A DNA stretch of 11,344 nt. Origin: an uncultured Eubacteriales bacterium (GTDB taxonomy: Bacteria; Bacillota; Clostridia; Oscillospirales; CAG-272). Where the stretch lies: the NCBI GenBank assembly GCA_934477985.1, contig CAKSOR010000046.1, positions 1 through 11,344 on the forward strand. The letters are read 5' to 3'. The notes below the pieces were generated by a model. The model was not told where the DNA came from and ran no database searches. It saw nothing but the letters and a program-made list of their open reading frames with translations. This document shows, one piece after another, positions 4,390 through 10,695 of this stretch. The stretch's first letter is position 1; every line of letters starts with the position of its first letter. The translations under genes and the position numbers were made by a program.

Positions 4390-6093
4390 TCAGCCCTTGC
4401 CTTTCTTGTAATATTCTTCAAGCTCTTTCGTGTATTGTTCGAGATGCGCTGTGATCTCTTCAATCTCAGTGCGCGGAACGCCGTATTTTTTCGCGTTCCT
4501 GAGAATGAACTTCTTCGCGTCAATCTCATTAAGAATCGTTCTTAATATACTTTCTTTGTCAGCGTTCAAACCATTTTGATTCTGTCTGAAATGATATGTT
4601 TCTTCAAGCACTTCTGAGACAGTTGCATCTGGACGAAAAATCAAAATGTCACCGATACAGGAAGCGGTAGCGTTATTTCCTTCAAGGTGTTTATAAAACG
4701 AATCACCATACTCGCAACGTATTACTGCCGCGCCGTTCTTTTTAGCTTCGATCGTAAGATCGTTAAAAACCTTTTCCGATACCGGCTTTACATTCTCACG
4801 CGGTTTGTAATCTTTCCGTCGATACATCTCTGTATCTATTATACCACTTTTTTCGGATTTGTCAAGAGGTATTTCCACAGTTTGTGTATTCGTCTTCATC
4901 GGCTTCGGTGCTGGCAGCTCGTCGTATTTCATCCCGGCGAGAGCCAGCCCGACGCGCTCGCGCTGCTGTGGAAGCCCCATCGCCTTTGAGAACCGTGTGT
5001 ACTCCTGCGAGACCGCCTGAAACGACGCCCTCGCGTTCTGAATCGTCTGCTCGTCCGCGCCGCCCTCTTCGAGAAGGTCGACCGCGTGACGCCTTGCCGC
5101 TATCGTCCGTTCAAGCCGCCGCTGACGCTGTGACGCCTCGTATTTCGTGTATTCCTTCCCGCCGTACTCGTGCTTCTTCGACTCCTCGGCGCGCATCTGT
5201 TTCAGCTCCTCGGGCGTGTAGGACGGCTCTGAGACGCCCGGAATCACCGCGTCGAAATCATGTCCGCAGTTCGCGCCTTTCAGTCCGTCGACCTTGCCGT
5301 AGCCGCAGACCGACTTAAGCTGCGCCATCGTGTACCATCCGCCCTGCCACTCAACGTGCTCGGGACGGCAGCAGGAATGCGCCGTAACCTCGTACATATC
5401 CGTGCCGAGCGTTTTCGCGTTGTCCTCGCTGATCTTCGCGGTGAGCTGATTCACGCCGGTCATAACCGCCCTGCGCGCCGCTACGTCGACTCTGGCGGTC
5501 GTCGGACGCTTCGATACCGAGTCGTAATTGATCGTCCGTATACCTGAGTTGACAAGCTCCGTGACCGTGCGTTTCAGAACCGCGTTGTAGTCGAACGCGC
5601 CCGACGAGATGTCGAGCGCGGCGTTGTCGAGCGTGTCGGTGAAGTACTCGGTCAGGCTGACCGTCTTGATTCTGCCCTTGTTCGCGGTTGCGACTCCGAG
5701 CGTTCCGGTGATGTTCCGGAGCTCGTCGGAGGTCTGTTTCTTAATAGCCGCGACGAGCTGTTTCAGCGTCTCGTTGTCCTTGTAAGCGACCGGAGTCTGA
5801 CCGACCGACTTGTAGAGCTTTTTGTCGCGCGCCCAGCTCGTCTTGGCGGCTTCGTCGAAGAGCCTGTTGACCTCCTCGTCGCCGCCGTCGAGCGTTTCGG
5901 CGATCTCTTTCTTGATTTCGTCAATCGCCTTGCCGAGTTCAGCAGAACGATAGATCTGCCAGTCGGCGGAGCGGGTGATTTCGCCCGCCGCTTTAAGCCT
6001 GCGGATAATGTCGCGCATGACGCGTTTCTCAAGCCCCCGGAAGAGCTTTTCAAGCCCGATCGGAAGGGATTCGATCTCGTCCCCGGTGAGCAT
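4390..6093 (-). CDS. Minor head protein (MuF / Phage_min_cap2) with C-terminal effector-like extension
   Basis: 567 residues, against about 350-400 for plain members. Residues 1-385 are the minor head protein: AARRAVMTGVNQLTAKISEDNA at 205-226, the hallmark EVTAHSCCRPEHVEWQGGWY at 235-254, and GANCGHDF at 273-280 with the conserved Cys/His. After these comes a helical, charged region with YTKYEASQRQRRLERTI. MuF proteins bind the portal inside the head and can be ejected with DNA. A linker (about 386-422) containing LDKSEKSGIID joins a 145-residue extension. This holds VLEETYHFRQ (495-504), NEIDAKKFILRNAKKYG (522-538) and a Glu/Lys helix at the end. GC drops sharply near base 4900. MuF proteins with exchangeable toxin tails are known in temperate phages; this tail looks like such a case. 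The ATG overlaps the portal stop (TAATG). Confidence 0.85.
   Translation of the reverse strand: MLTGDEIESLPIGLEKLFRGLEKRVMRDIIRRLKAAGEITRSADWQIYRSAELGKAIDEIKKEIAETLDGGDEEVNRLFDEAAKTSWARDKKLYKSVGQTPVAYKDNETLKQLVAAIKKQTSDELRNITGTLGVATANKGRIKTVSLTEYFTDTLDNAALDISSGAFDYNAVLKRTVTELVNSGIRTINYDSVSKRPTTARVDVAARRAVMTGVNQLTAKISEDNAKTLGTDMYEVTAHSCCRPEHVEWQGGWYTMAQLKSVCGYGKVDGLKGANCGHDFDAVIPGVSEPSYTPEELKQMRAEESKKHEYGGKEYTKYEASQRQRRLERTIAARRHAVDLLEEGGADEQTIQNARASFQAVSQEYTRFSKAMGLPQQRERVGLALAGMKYDELPAPKPMKTNTQTVEIPLDKSEKSGIIDTEMYRRKDYKPRENVKPVSEKVFNDLTIEAKKNGAAVIRCEYGDSFYKHLEGNNATASCIGDILIFRPDATVSEVLEETYHFRQNQNGLNADKESILRTILNEIDAKKFILRNAKKYGVPRTEIEEITAHLEQYTKELEEYYKKGKG
4838..4865 (-). promoter_or_regulatory. 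Consensus sigma-A promoter inside the minor head gene
   Basis: Reading the minus strand, TTGACA (4865-4860), a 16-base spacer, and TATAAT (4843-4838), preceded by TGG to make an extended -10. Both hexamers are perfect. The site lies in frame within codons for LDKSEKSGII, at the join between MuF and its C-terminal extension and at the GC drop. Transcription would start near 4831, about 4 bases before an in-frame ATG (Met423 at 4827), so a leaderless 145-residue product is possible. Otherwise it would serve the two downstream small genes. Confidence 0.7.
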
Positions 6094-7424
6094 TACAGTA
6101 CAACCTCAGTCGGCTCAGGGAGGTTCTTGGCGGCCTCGTCAATGCTCTCGCCGTACCACTTCGCGCGGTACTCTTCGAGTCTCATGACGCCCATCGACAC
6201 GTCCTGACGATCCTGCTGACGCTCGGTTTCTTCGTCGGTCAGAATGCTGTCCTTGAAGTCGCAGACGAATTCGTAGCCCGACATGGTTTTCGCCGACCAG
6301 AAGGCCAGCGCGAAGACGAGATCGTCGAGACAGTCGCGAAGATTCTGCTGAATCGCGTTGACTGTGTTGTACTTGCGCTTCTTCGCGGCGAGGATTTCGG
6401 TCGCGGTTTTCTCCACAGTTTGAGGATTCGACAGATCGCCGTAGGACAGCCCGACCGCGAACTCGATTGAACGCTTGAACTCTTCAAGTCCGCTGATTAT
6501 CGACTGCTCGCGGAACTCGGGCGAAAACTCCGAAAAGAAGCTCTTCCCCTCGCCCGCTTCAATGTCGATCGCGCGGTAAAGCCGCTTGTTCAGCTTCGGT
6601 AAACTCTTCCTGCCGTCCTCGTCGGATCTGAACGCCGCCGGATCGGCGTGAATGACCCGCTCGCCTGACTCGAATTCCCATTCAAGCCGTCCGAACTGCG
6701 TGTCGGCGATTTTAATTAAATCGACCACCGGGTCGAAGATCGAAACTCCGGCATTGTCCGGCGAGTCGATAGGATTCCGGTAATAGCCGAAGATCGGGCG
6801 AGTCATGCCGGGATAGCGCGTCTCGGGCGATAACGCCGCCCATTTGTCGAGAACCGATAAATCAGTCTCATTTCCAAGACGATTTTTGGAATAACTCACA
6901 AAAGCGCGGTTCGTTATCGTCAGCCCGGACCCGTCGAGCCTGTGCCATTCAAGCCGCGTCAGCCACCGTTCGCCGTCCTGCACAACCTCGGGGAACACGA
7001 CGTCGATAAGTCGCCCGCGGATGTCGTAGGAAAGCGGCACGAAAGCCGTCTGCGGCAGGAACTGCACCGTGAGATCTGGCATCGGCTTGATGACCAGCGC
7101 GCCCGTAGCGAGTCCCGACTGGAAGCTGACGTTGAAGTTTCGTAAAGCAGCTTTCAGAGCCGCGTCGAGATTCGCGTCCGAAACGCTCGCGGTCATCTCG
7201 CCGACCGAGATATTCGAGAACTCGCGGACAATGCCCTGCTCAGACCGCAGGCTCTTCACCGCGTCGGACAGCCAGGGCGCGTTTCCGGTGTACATATCCG
7301 ACCAGAGCTTTAATTTTTCAGTGGATTCAAGCGTCATGACCGGCTTGACCCCGAGTACAGTTTTTAATTCGTCAGGCGAGAACAATTGCCTTATCAGTCC
7401 TTTCATGAATGAAATGAATCCCAT
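6093..7424 (-). CDS. Portal protein (SPP1 gp6-like)
   Basis: 443 residues. Portal proteins form the dodecameric ring at one capsid vertex through which DNA is packaged. Supporting features are the position between large terminase and MuF gene, a typical length, the N-terminal YTGNAPWL segment, the central GYYRNPIDSPDNAGVSIFDP (231-250) common to Bacillota phage portals, and LSYGDLSNPQTVEKTATEI near residue 340, a conserved portal segment before the long C-terminal helix. GAGGTTTAACG provides the ribosome site, and the ATG is two bases beyond the terminase stop. The C-terminus DRQDVSMGVMRLEEYRAKWYG is also typical. Complete, with no anomalies. Confidence 0.85.
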   Translation of the reverse strand: MGFISFMKGLIRQLFSPDELKTVLGVKPVMTLESTEKLKLWSDMYTGNAPWLSDAVKSLRSEQGIVREFSNISVGEMTASVSDANLDAALKAALRNFNVSFQSGLATGALVIKPMPDLTVQFLPQTAFVPLSYDIRGRLIDVVFPEVVQDGERWLTRLEWHRLDGSGLTITNRAFVSYSKNRLGNETDLSVLDKWAALSPETRYPGMTRPIFGYYRNPIDSPDNAGVSIFDPVVDLIKIADTQFGRLEWEFESGERVIHADPAAFRSDEDGRKSLPKLNKRLYRAIDIEAGEGKSFFSEFSPEFREQSIISGLEEFKRSIEFAVGLSYGDLSNPQTVEKTATEILAAKKRKYNTVNAIQQNLRDCLDDLVFALAFWSAKTMSGYEFVCDFKDSILTDEETERQQDRQDVSMGVMRLEEYRAKWYGESIDEAAKNLPEPTEVVL

Positions 7425-7426
7425 CG

Positions 7427-8656
7427 TTAAACCTCGTAATTTATGAACCTCTTTATGTCGCGCTCGAAGGTGTATTCGAAGGCGTCGAGCGAGTCAATAT
7501 CGGACGAGCCGTCATCGAGTCTTTCGTCGCCCTTCGCGTCAGCGTCCCATACAGCCTCACAGAGAGCCGTCCTGAGCGTTTCGCAGTCTGTGGTATATAA
7601 GAACCTTCCCGCGCCCATTAAACGCTGTGTGGCGGCTATGCGGTCGTTGACGCGCGTCTTGATCGCGGGGCGGACGATGACCGACGGCATTTCGCGCTCG
7701 AAAGCGTGTTTCAGACCTCTGCCGAGCACAGACTCGGCGTTGTCCCAGTAGACGTAATCAATCGCGCCGTATTTCGCGGCGACTCTGTTCGCGAATTTTA
7801 CCGCGAGCGAGTCAATATCCCGCGGCTCGTACTCGCCGAAATGCCGCTCCGAGGCGAGCGCGATCAGCTTCTCGTAACCGTGAATCTTCGCCGTAGCGAC
7901 GAAAGCGTGTCCGGATTTCGTCCCGCCGAAGTCGACGCCGATGACGATTTCGGAAATTTCCTTCTGCATCGGGATCGAGTCGGTCAGGAATTTCGCCGGA
8001 TCGTCAGCGAAGCGGCGGTAAATCGCACCCTCGGCTCTGACCCACTTGCCGAGAATCAGACGGTCATAGTAAATCGTCCCCTCGTATTCCTTGCAGAGAT
8101 TCCGGACGAACTCCGGAGAGAGGAACGTATTGTCAAAAATTGTGTACTGCTGACAGTAAATATCAGCGTCTGAGTCAAGGAACTTTTTCAGCCAGTGCGT
8201 CGGATGCTCGGGGTTCAGCGAGCCGTCGAAGCACGAATACGGCTTGTCGAGACGCGATTTCAGCATGTTGAACACGTCCTCATGCCACTTAGCAACCTCG
8301 TCGCCGTAAACGTATTTCGCGCTCGCGCCCTGAATCTTCGCGACCTGCGAGACCTTTTCCGCGCCGAGACAATAGACATCCTCGCCGCAGACACGCGCGA
8401 TGTTCCGCGAGTTGATCGTCCCGACAACCGCCGAAGTGTAGCGTTCACGCATCGGCTGTAGGACGTTTCGCTCGATTGTCTCCTTCGAGACGCCGACGAT
8501 GAAACATAAGCCGTCCTTGCCGATCCGTTCGCGAATCCGCATCGGAATAACCGCCGTGACATCCACATAGGACTTGCCGGAACGAACCGCGCCCGACTTG
8601 AAGTTCCAGCGTTTACTTGCTTCGGCGATGTACTGCTTTTGTTTCGCGGTCAGCAT
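7427..8656 (-). CDS. terL: Terminase large subunit, PBSX-type
   Basis: 409 residues. It is the packaging motor and nuclease that drives DNA into the head through the portal. The ATPase half shows Walker A GAVRSGKS (22-29), Walker B YVYGDE (115-120) and the coupling motif GSLNP (145-149). The nuclease half shows IGVDFGG (Asp242), VYWDNAE (Asp305) and SDIDSLDA (Asp386/388/391), the expected RNase H-like acidic set. The start MLTAKQKQYI has GAGGTG as ribosome site and overlaps the small-subunit gene by 44 bases. All motifs are intact, so the enzyme is probably functional. Confidence 0.92.
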   Translation of the reverse strand: MLTAKQKQYIAEASKRWNFKSGAVRSGKSYVDVTAVIPMRIRERIGKDGLCFIVGVSKETIERNVLQPMRERYTSAVVGTINSRNIARVCGEDVYCLGAEKVSQVAKIQGASAKYVYGDEVAKWHEDVFNMLKSRLDKPYSCFDGSLNPEHPTHWLKKFLDSDADIYCQQYTIFDNTFLSPEFVRNLCKEYEGTIYYDRLILGKWVRAEGAIYRRFADDPAKFLTDSIPMQKEISEIVIGVDFGGTKSGHAFVATAKIHGYEKLIALASERHFGEYEPRDIDSLAVKFANRVAAKYGAIDYVYWDNAESVLGRGLKHAFEREMPSVIVRPAIKTRVNDRIAATQRLMGAGRFLYTTDCETLRTALCEAVWDADAKGDERLDDGSSDIDSLDAFEYTFERDIKRFINYEV

Positions 8657-9038
8657 CTGATTTCACCTCGGCGAGTATCTTGTCGAGCTTTTCGAGCGCG
8701 GGCGTGTCGGCGTCACTGTCAGACTTGAACATACCGATGTGTTTGCCAATCAGCTCCAGCGCGCGGAGTTTGTCGGACGCTTTGAACGACTCGCAGTCGT
8801 CGATCGGCGCGAAGCCGAGCTTCGAAAGCTCTTCGAGAACCCTGTCGGCGGTGATTCCGGTACGTTTTGATTGCTCGGCGCGGAGCTTCGCGATATAGCC
8901 CAGTATTTCAGGTTTCTGTAGGTTCTCGCTCGCGATGCTCGCGGCAGTCTTTTCAGAGTAGCCCGTGCGCAAAGCGGCCTGCGTCGCGTTGAGGTCGATC
9001 AGGTACTCTTCGCAAAAGCGTTTCTGTTTGTTCGTCAT
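8613..9038 (-). CDS. terS: Terminase small subunit (Terminase_2 family)
   Basis: 141 residues. MTNKQKRFCEEYLIDLNATQAALRTGYS is the classic N-terminal helix-turn-helix of Terminase_2 proteins, which recognise the packaging site and hand DNA to the large subunit. The central helices KTAASIASENLQKPEILGYI and the DKLRALELIGKHIGMF segment (90-105) are also family hallmarks. It is preceded by GGCGGGTG as ribosome site and by a 192-base non-coding region that is a plausible place for its binding site. Its 3' end overlaps terL. Confidence 0.92.
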   Translation of the reverse strand: MTNKQKRFCEEYLIDLNATQAALRTGYSEKTAASIASENLQKPEILGYIAKLRAEQSKRTGITADRVLEELSKLGFAPIDDCESFKASDKLRALELIGKHIGMFKSDSDADTPALEKLDKILAEVKSDADRETKAVHRRSK

Positions 9039-9124
9039 CCGGTTTCACCCGCCTTTCTTGCAGATTGTCGCGCCCGCCCCCACCACTGCGTATATATGGC
9101 GCGTTTTTACCCTTTACCCTGTTT

Positions 9125-9185
9125 CTATGCCGCGAAGGAGTGTACGCGCATAGTAAATCGAGAGACCGCTTATTTGCAGTCTCCC
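9125..9185. other. Two hairpins in the leader of the terminase operon
   Basis: At 9160-9185 two 10-base arms (GAGAGACCGC / GCAGTCTCCC) pair at 8 of 10 positions around TTATTT. At 9125-9153 CTATGC and GCATAG flank GCG/CGC arms around a 10-base loop. The first begins about 3 bases after the predicted transcription start (9188), so it could cap the 5' end of the terminase mRNA. Neither is followed by a T tract, so they are not typical terminators. They could also belong to the packaging site. Farther on, 9103-9118 carries a short GGGTAAA direct repeat on the minus strand. Confidence 0.4.
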
Positions 9186-9194
9186 GATGATACC

Positions 9195-9226
9195 ATTATA
9201 CCACAGATGATGTGACATTTGTGACA
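9195..9226 (-). promoter_or_regulatory. Extended -10 late promoter with upstream repeated heptamer
   Basis: Minus-strand TGGTATAAT at 9203-9195 is a perfect extended -10. No -35 hexamer resembling TTGACA lies 16-18 bases upstream. Instead, TGTCACA occurs twice, at 9217-9211 and 9226-9220 (period 9), covering the usual -35 position. This is the look of a promoter that needs an activator. The gene just upstream (9231-9623) encodes a sigma-like phage regulator, the obvious candidate. The promoter would drive terS onward. Confidence 0.55.
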
Positions 9227-9230
9227 AGTT

Positions 9231-9623
9231 TCAGTTCTGGCGCAAAAATCTGTTGCAACGCTGTCTGACGGTCGTCGCGGTATTTCCTCCGCCGACTCTG
9301 ATTGCGACCGCCGTCCAGCTGAGATTGTCGACAAACCTTGCCGTCAGAATCTGCCGGGTCAGACTGTCCTCGACGCCGGAGATATAATTCATCAGCCGCA
9401 GAAGCTCCTTTTCCTCGCGGCAGATCTTGTCGTAGATCAGCGATTTCAGGCTCGCTATCTCGACCGCGAGAGACGTCCGGTCGGTCGGCGTCCCTGAACC
9501 CCTTCCGCCGCCGTTCGAAGGAGAAGCGGAAGTCGCCGTGGCTTCGAGCTTCGCAAGCCGCTCGCGGTCGGAGTTGATCTCGCGGCGGAGGTAGTAAAGC
9601 TGTGAGAGTTCGCGCCGGGTCAT
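9231..9623 (-). CDS. Sigma-70 region 4-like late regulator (ArpU/RinA type)
   Basis: 130 residues from the ATG at 9623, preferred over an upstream in-frame ATG at 9650 because AAAGGGG lies about 7 bases before it and the ATG overlaps the previous stop (ATGA). The N-terminal half is a helical, charged region with a Ser/Gly-rich linker (32-50). The C-terminal half ends in DSLTRQILTARFVDNLSWTA followed by a helix-turn-helix with RVGGGNTATTVRQR, which resembles sigma region 4 and the phage ArpU/RinA regulators. Such proteins activate the late operon in Bacillota phages. It sits directly before the late promoter region and terminase, the usual place. Confidence 0.75.
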   Translation of the reverse strand: MTRRELSQLYYLRREINSDRERLAKLEATATSASPSNGGGRGSGTPTDRTSLAVEIASLKSLIYDKICREEKELLRLMNYISGVEDSLTRQILTARFVDNLSWTAVAIRVGGGNTATTVRQRCNRFLRQN

Positions 9624-9811
9624 TTCTTTGCCCCTTTGGAGAAGCACCATTTGTCACACGTGGGGCAGAACGCGGCGTAGTCCAACGAGAACAGCCCGCC
9701 CATATGGTCGTCGTAGTCTGCCGCGTCCACCTCGAATATACAGCCGCAGTGCCTGCACTCGAAGTGAATCGGTTCGGGCTTTCTGCCGGGCTTGATTATT
9801 TTAATCGGCAT
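9620..9811 (-). CDS. Small zinc-ribbon protein
   Basis: 63 residues from the ATG at 9811 (MPIKIIKPGRK). AGGAGG lies 6 bases before this ATG; an earlier ATG two codons upstream touches the ribosome site and is less likely. HFECRHCGCIFEVD and AFCPTCDKWC give two CxxC pairs (Cys19/22 and Cys49/52) typical of a zinc ribbon, common in small phage proteins next to the late regulator. The function is unknown; a nucleic-acid or protein-binding role is a guess. It overlaps the upstream 59-residue gene by 11 bases and the downstream regulator by 4. Confidence 0.75.
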   Translation of the reverse strand: MPIKIIKPGRKPEPIHFECRHCGCIFEVDAADYDDHMGGLFSLDYAAFCPTCDKWCFSKGAKK

Positions 9812-9980
9812 TTTCATCCTCCTTCTCCTTCGCCCATTCGTCAATCTTCCACTGCCATGGTTCTTTGTGCCATGTGTAGCAAGCATCTCCGTGTGGGTCG
9901 TCTAACGGGCAACCGTCGCAGTCTCTTCCTCTGCACGTATTTTTTATCACTTCAAGTGCTTGTTTCAGTTCAGGTGTCAT
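9801..9980 (-). CDS. 59-residue Cys-rich phage protein
   Basis: A short gene, MTPELKQALEVIKNTC onward, ending in EKEDENAD and TAA. Cys16, Cys21, Cys24 and Cys34 form a C-x4-C-x2-CP-x8-C cluster (CRGRDCDGCPLDD), a likely metal-binding knuckle seen in many small Bacillota phage proteins of unknown role. The ATG overlaps the stop of the DUF551 gene by four bases (ATGA) and follows AGGACGAACA, the same leader that precedes the MazG-like gene. The stop lies inside the zinc-ribbon gene. The tight overlaps at both ends argue for a real gene. Several Trp residues (37, 42, 44, 49) are unusual for so short a protein. Confidence 0.7.
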   Translation of the reverse strand: MTPELKQALEVIKNTCRGRDCDGCPLDDPHGDACYTWHKEPWQWKIDEWAKEKEDENAD

Positions 9981-10183
9981 TGTTCGTCCTCCTCTTCCGG
10001 CAGCCTCGGCAACGGCATCCAGTGTGTCACGTCCTGCGCGTACGCAATCATGTCCGCGTCCGTCAGCTCCCAGTACTCTTCGTCAGCATTGTACCAGCCG
10101 ACCATAATGCTACTACCGTCGCTAAACAGCACCTCTTTGCCGTCTTCCGGCAGTCTGTCCTTAACGCTTATCCATTCAGCCAT
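9977..10183 (-). CDS. DUF551 family protein
   Basis: 68 residues from the ATG at 10183, chosen because AGGAGG lies just upstream and because MAEWISVKDRLPEDGKEVLF is the family's N-terminus. A longer in-frame reading upstream is a shadow of the neighbouring gene. The signature parts 'WISVKDRLPEDG..VL' and 'VTHWMPLPRLPE' are both present, so the domain is complete. DUF551 proteins are common in phages and their function is unknown. It overlaps the genes on either side by 8 and 4 bases. Confidence 0.85.
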   Translation of the reverse strand: MAEWISVKDRLPEDGKEVLFSDGSSIMVGWYNADEEYWELTDADMIAYAQDVTHWMPLPRLPEEEDEQ

Positions 10184-10502
10184 TTTCGCCCTCCTGTATC
10201 CTCCTGAGCCGCTCCCAATCATCATACGCGCCGTGCGTTTGATTCCGGCAGTCGGTCTCGTTGTCATACAGCTCGCAGCGCCGGAAGCTGTCGAACTCCC
10301 ACAGTCCGTGAATCTGCCGCCCGCGGTCGTCAACCAGTCCGAGCAGGTCATCGCCGTCGTCAGTCTCGTATGCGTTCCGCACGTGACCGAGCTTCACGCG
10401 ACCGTTCTGGTTTACGTAGTAGTCGCAGTAAGGTCGGAGCGACTTGTCCCGCGGGGACGGGATGTAGGTTTCGATCTGCTTCCGTGTCTTCTCGTCAATC
10501 AT
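10176..10502 (-). CDS. Unrecognised acidic phage protein
   Basis: 108 residues from the ATG at 10502 (MIDEKTRKQIETYIPSPRD), chosen for the GGAGG about 7 bases upstream and the 8-base overlap with the preceding stop. I do not recognise a family. It has a central YYVNQNGRVKLGHV stretch, a DDGDDLLGLVDDRG acidic turn and a charged C-terminus with two Cys. It lies between two small overlapping genes in the accessory operon. A soluble cytoplasmic protein; no signal or membrane segment. Confidence 0.65.
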   Translation of the reverse strand: MIDEKTRKQIETYIPSPRDKSLRPYCDYYVNQNGRVKLGHVRNAYETDDGDDLLGLVDDRGRQIHGLWEFDSFRRCELYDNETDCRNQTHGAYDDWERLRRIQEGENG

Positions 10503-10695
10503 TGTCTTTCCTCCATTCTTCGGCAACTTGCGACTGCGATACCTTCACCCGGAGTCTGACCTCGGCGGCTTCCGGAATCGTCTTCGCGTCCTCGAAGCGC
10601 GTCAGTGCTATGTCATAGTCGCGGGTAGCGCAGACGAACCGCCATTCCGGATCGCCCGCGCGTTTGTACTCGATGATGTTTTCGATCTTAATCAT
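10495..10695 (-). CDS. Unrecognised small phage protein
   Basis: 66 residues from the ATG at 10695 (MIKIENIIEYKRAGDPEWRF). AAGGAGG lies 7 bases upstream, which excludes the longer in-frame reading. The pattern of beta strands (IKIENIIEYKR, WRFVCATRD) followed by a helix with DIALTRFEDAK and a charged tail suggests a small alpha/beta protein. The family is unknown. It is coupled to both neighbours by 8-base overlaps (ATGATTAA and ATGATTGA). Confidence 0.65.
   Translation of the reverse strand: MIKIENIIEYKRAGDPEWRFVCATRDYDIALTRFEDAKTIPEAAEVRLRVKVSQSQVAEEWRKDND

Noticed and set aside
9196..9657. 153-codon minus-strand frame overlapping the sigma-like regulator
   Set aside because: Low-complexity Arg/Asp product; the other frame gives a recognisable regulator with a good start and coupled overlap.
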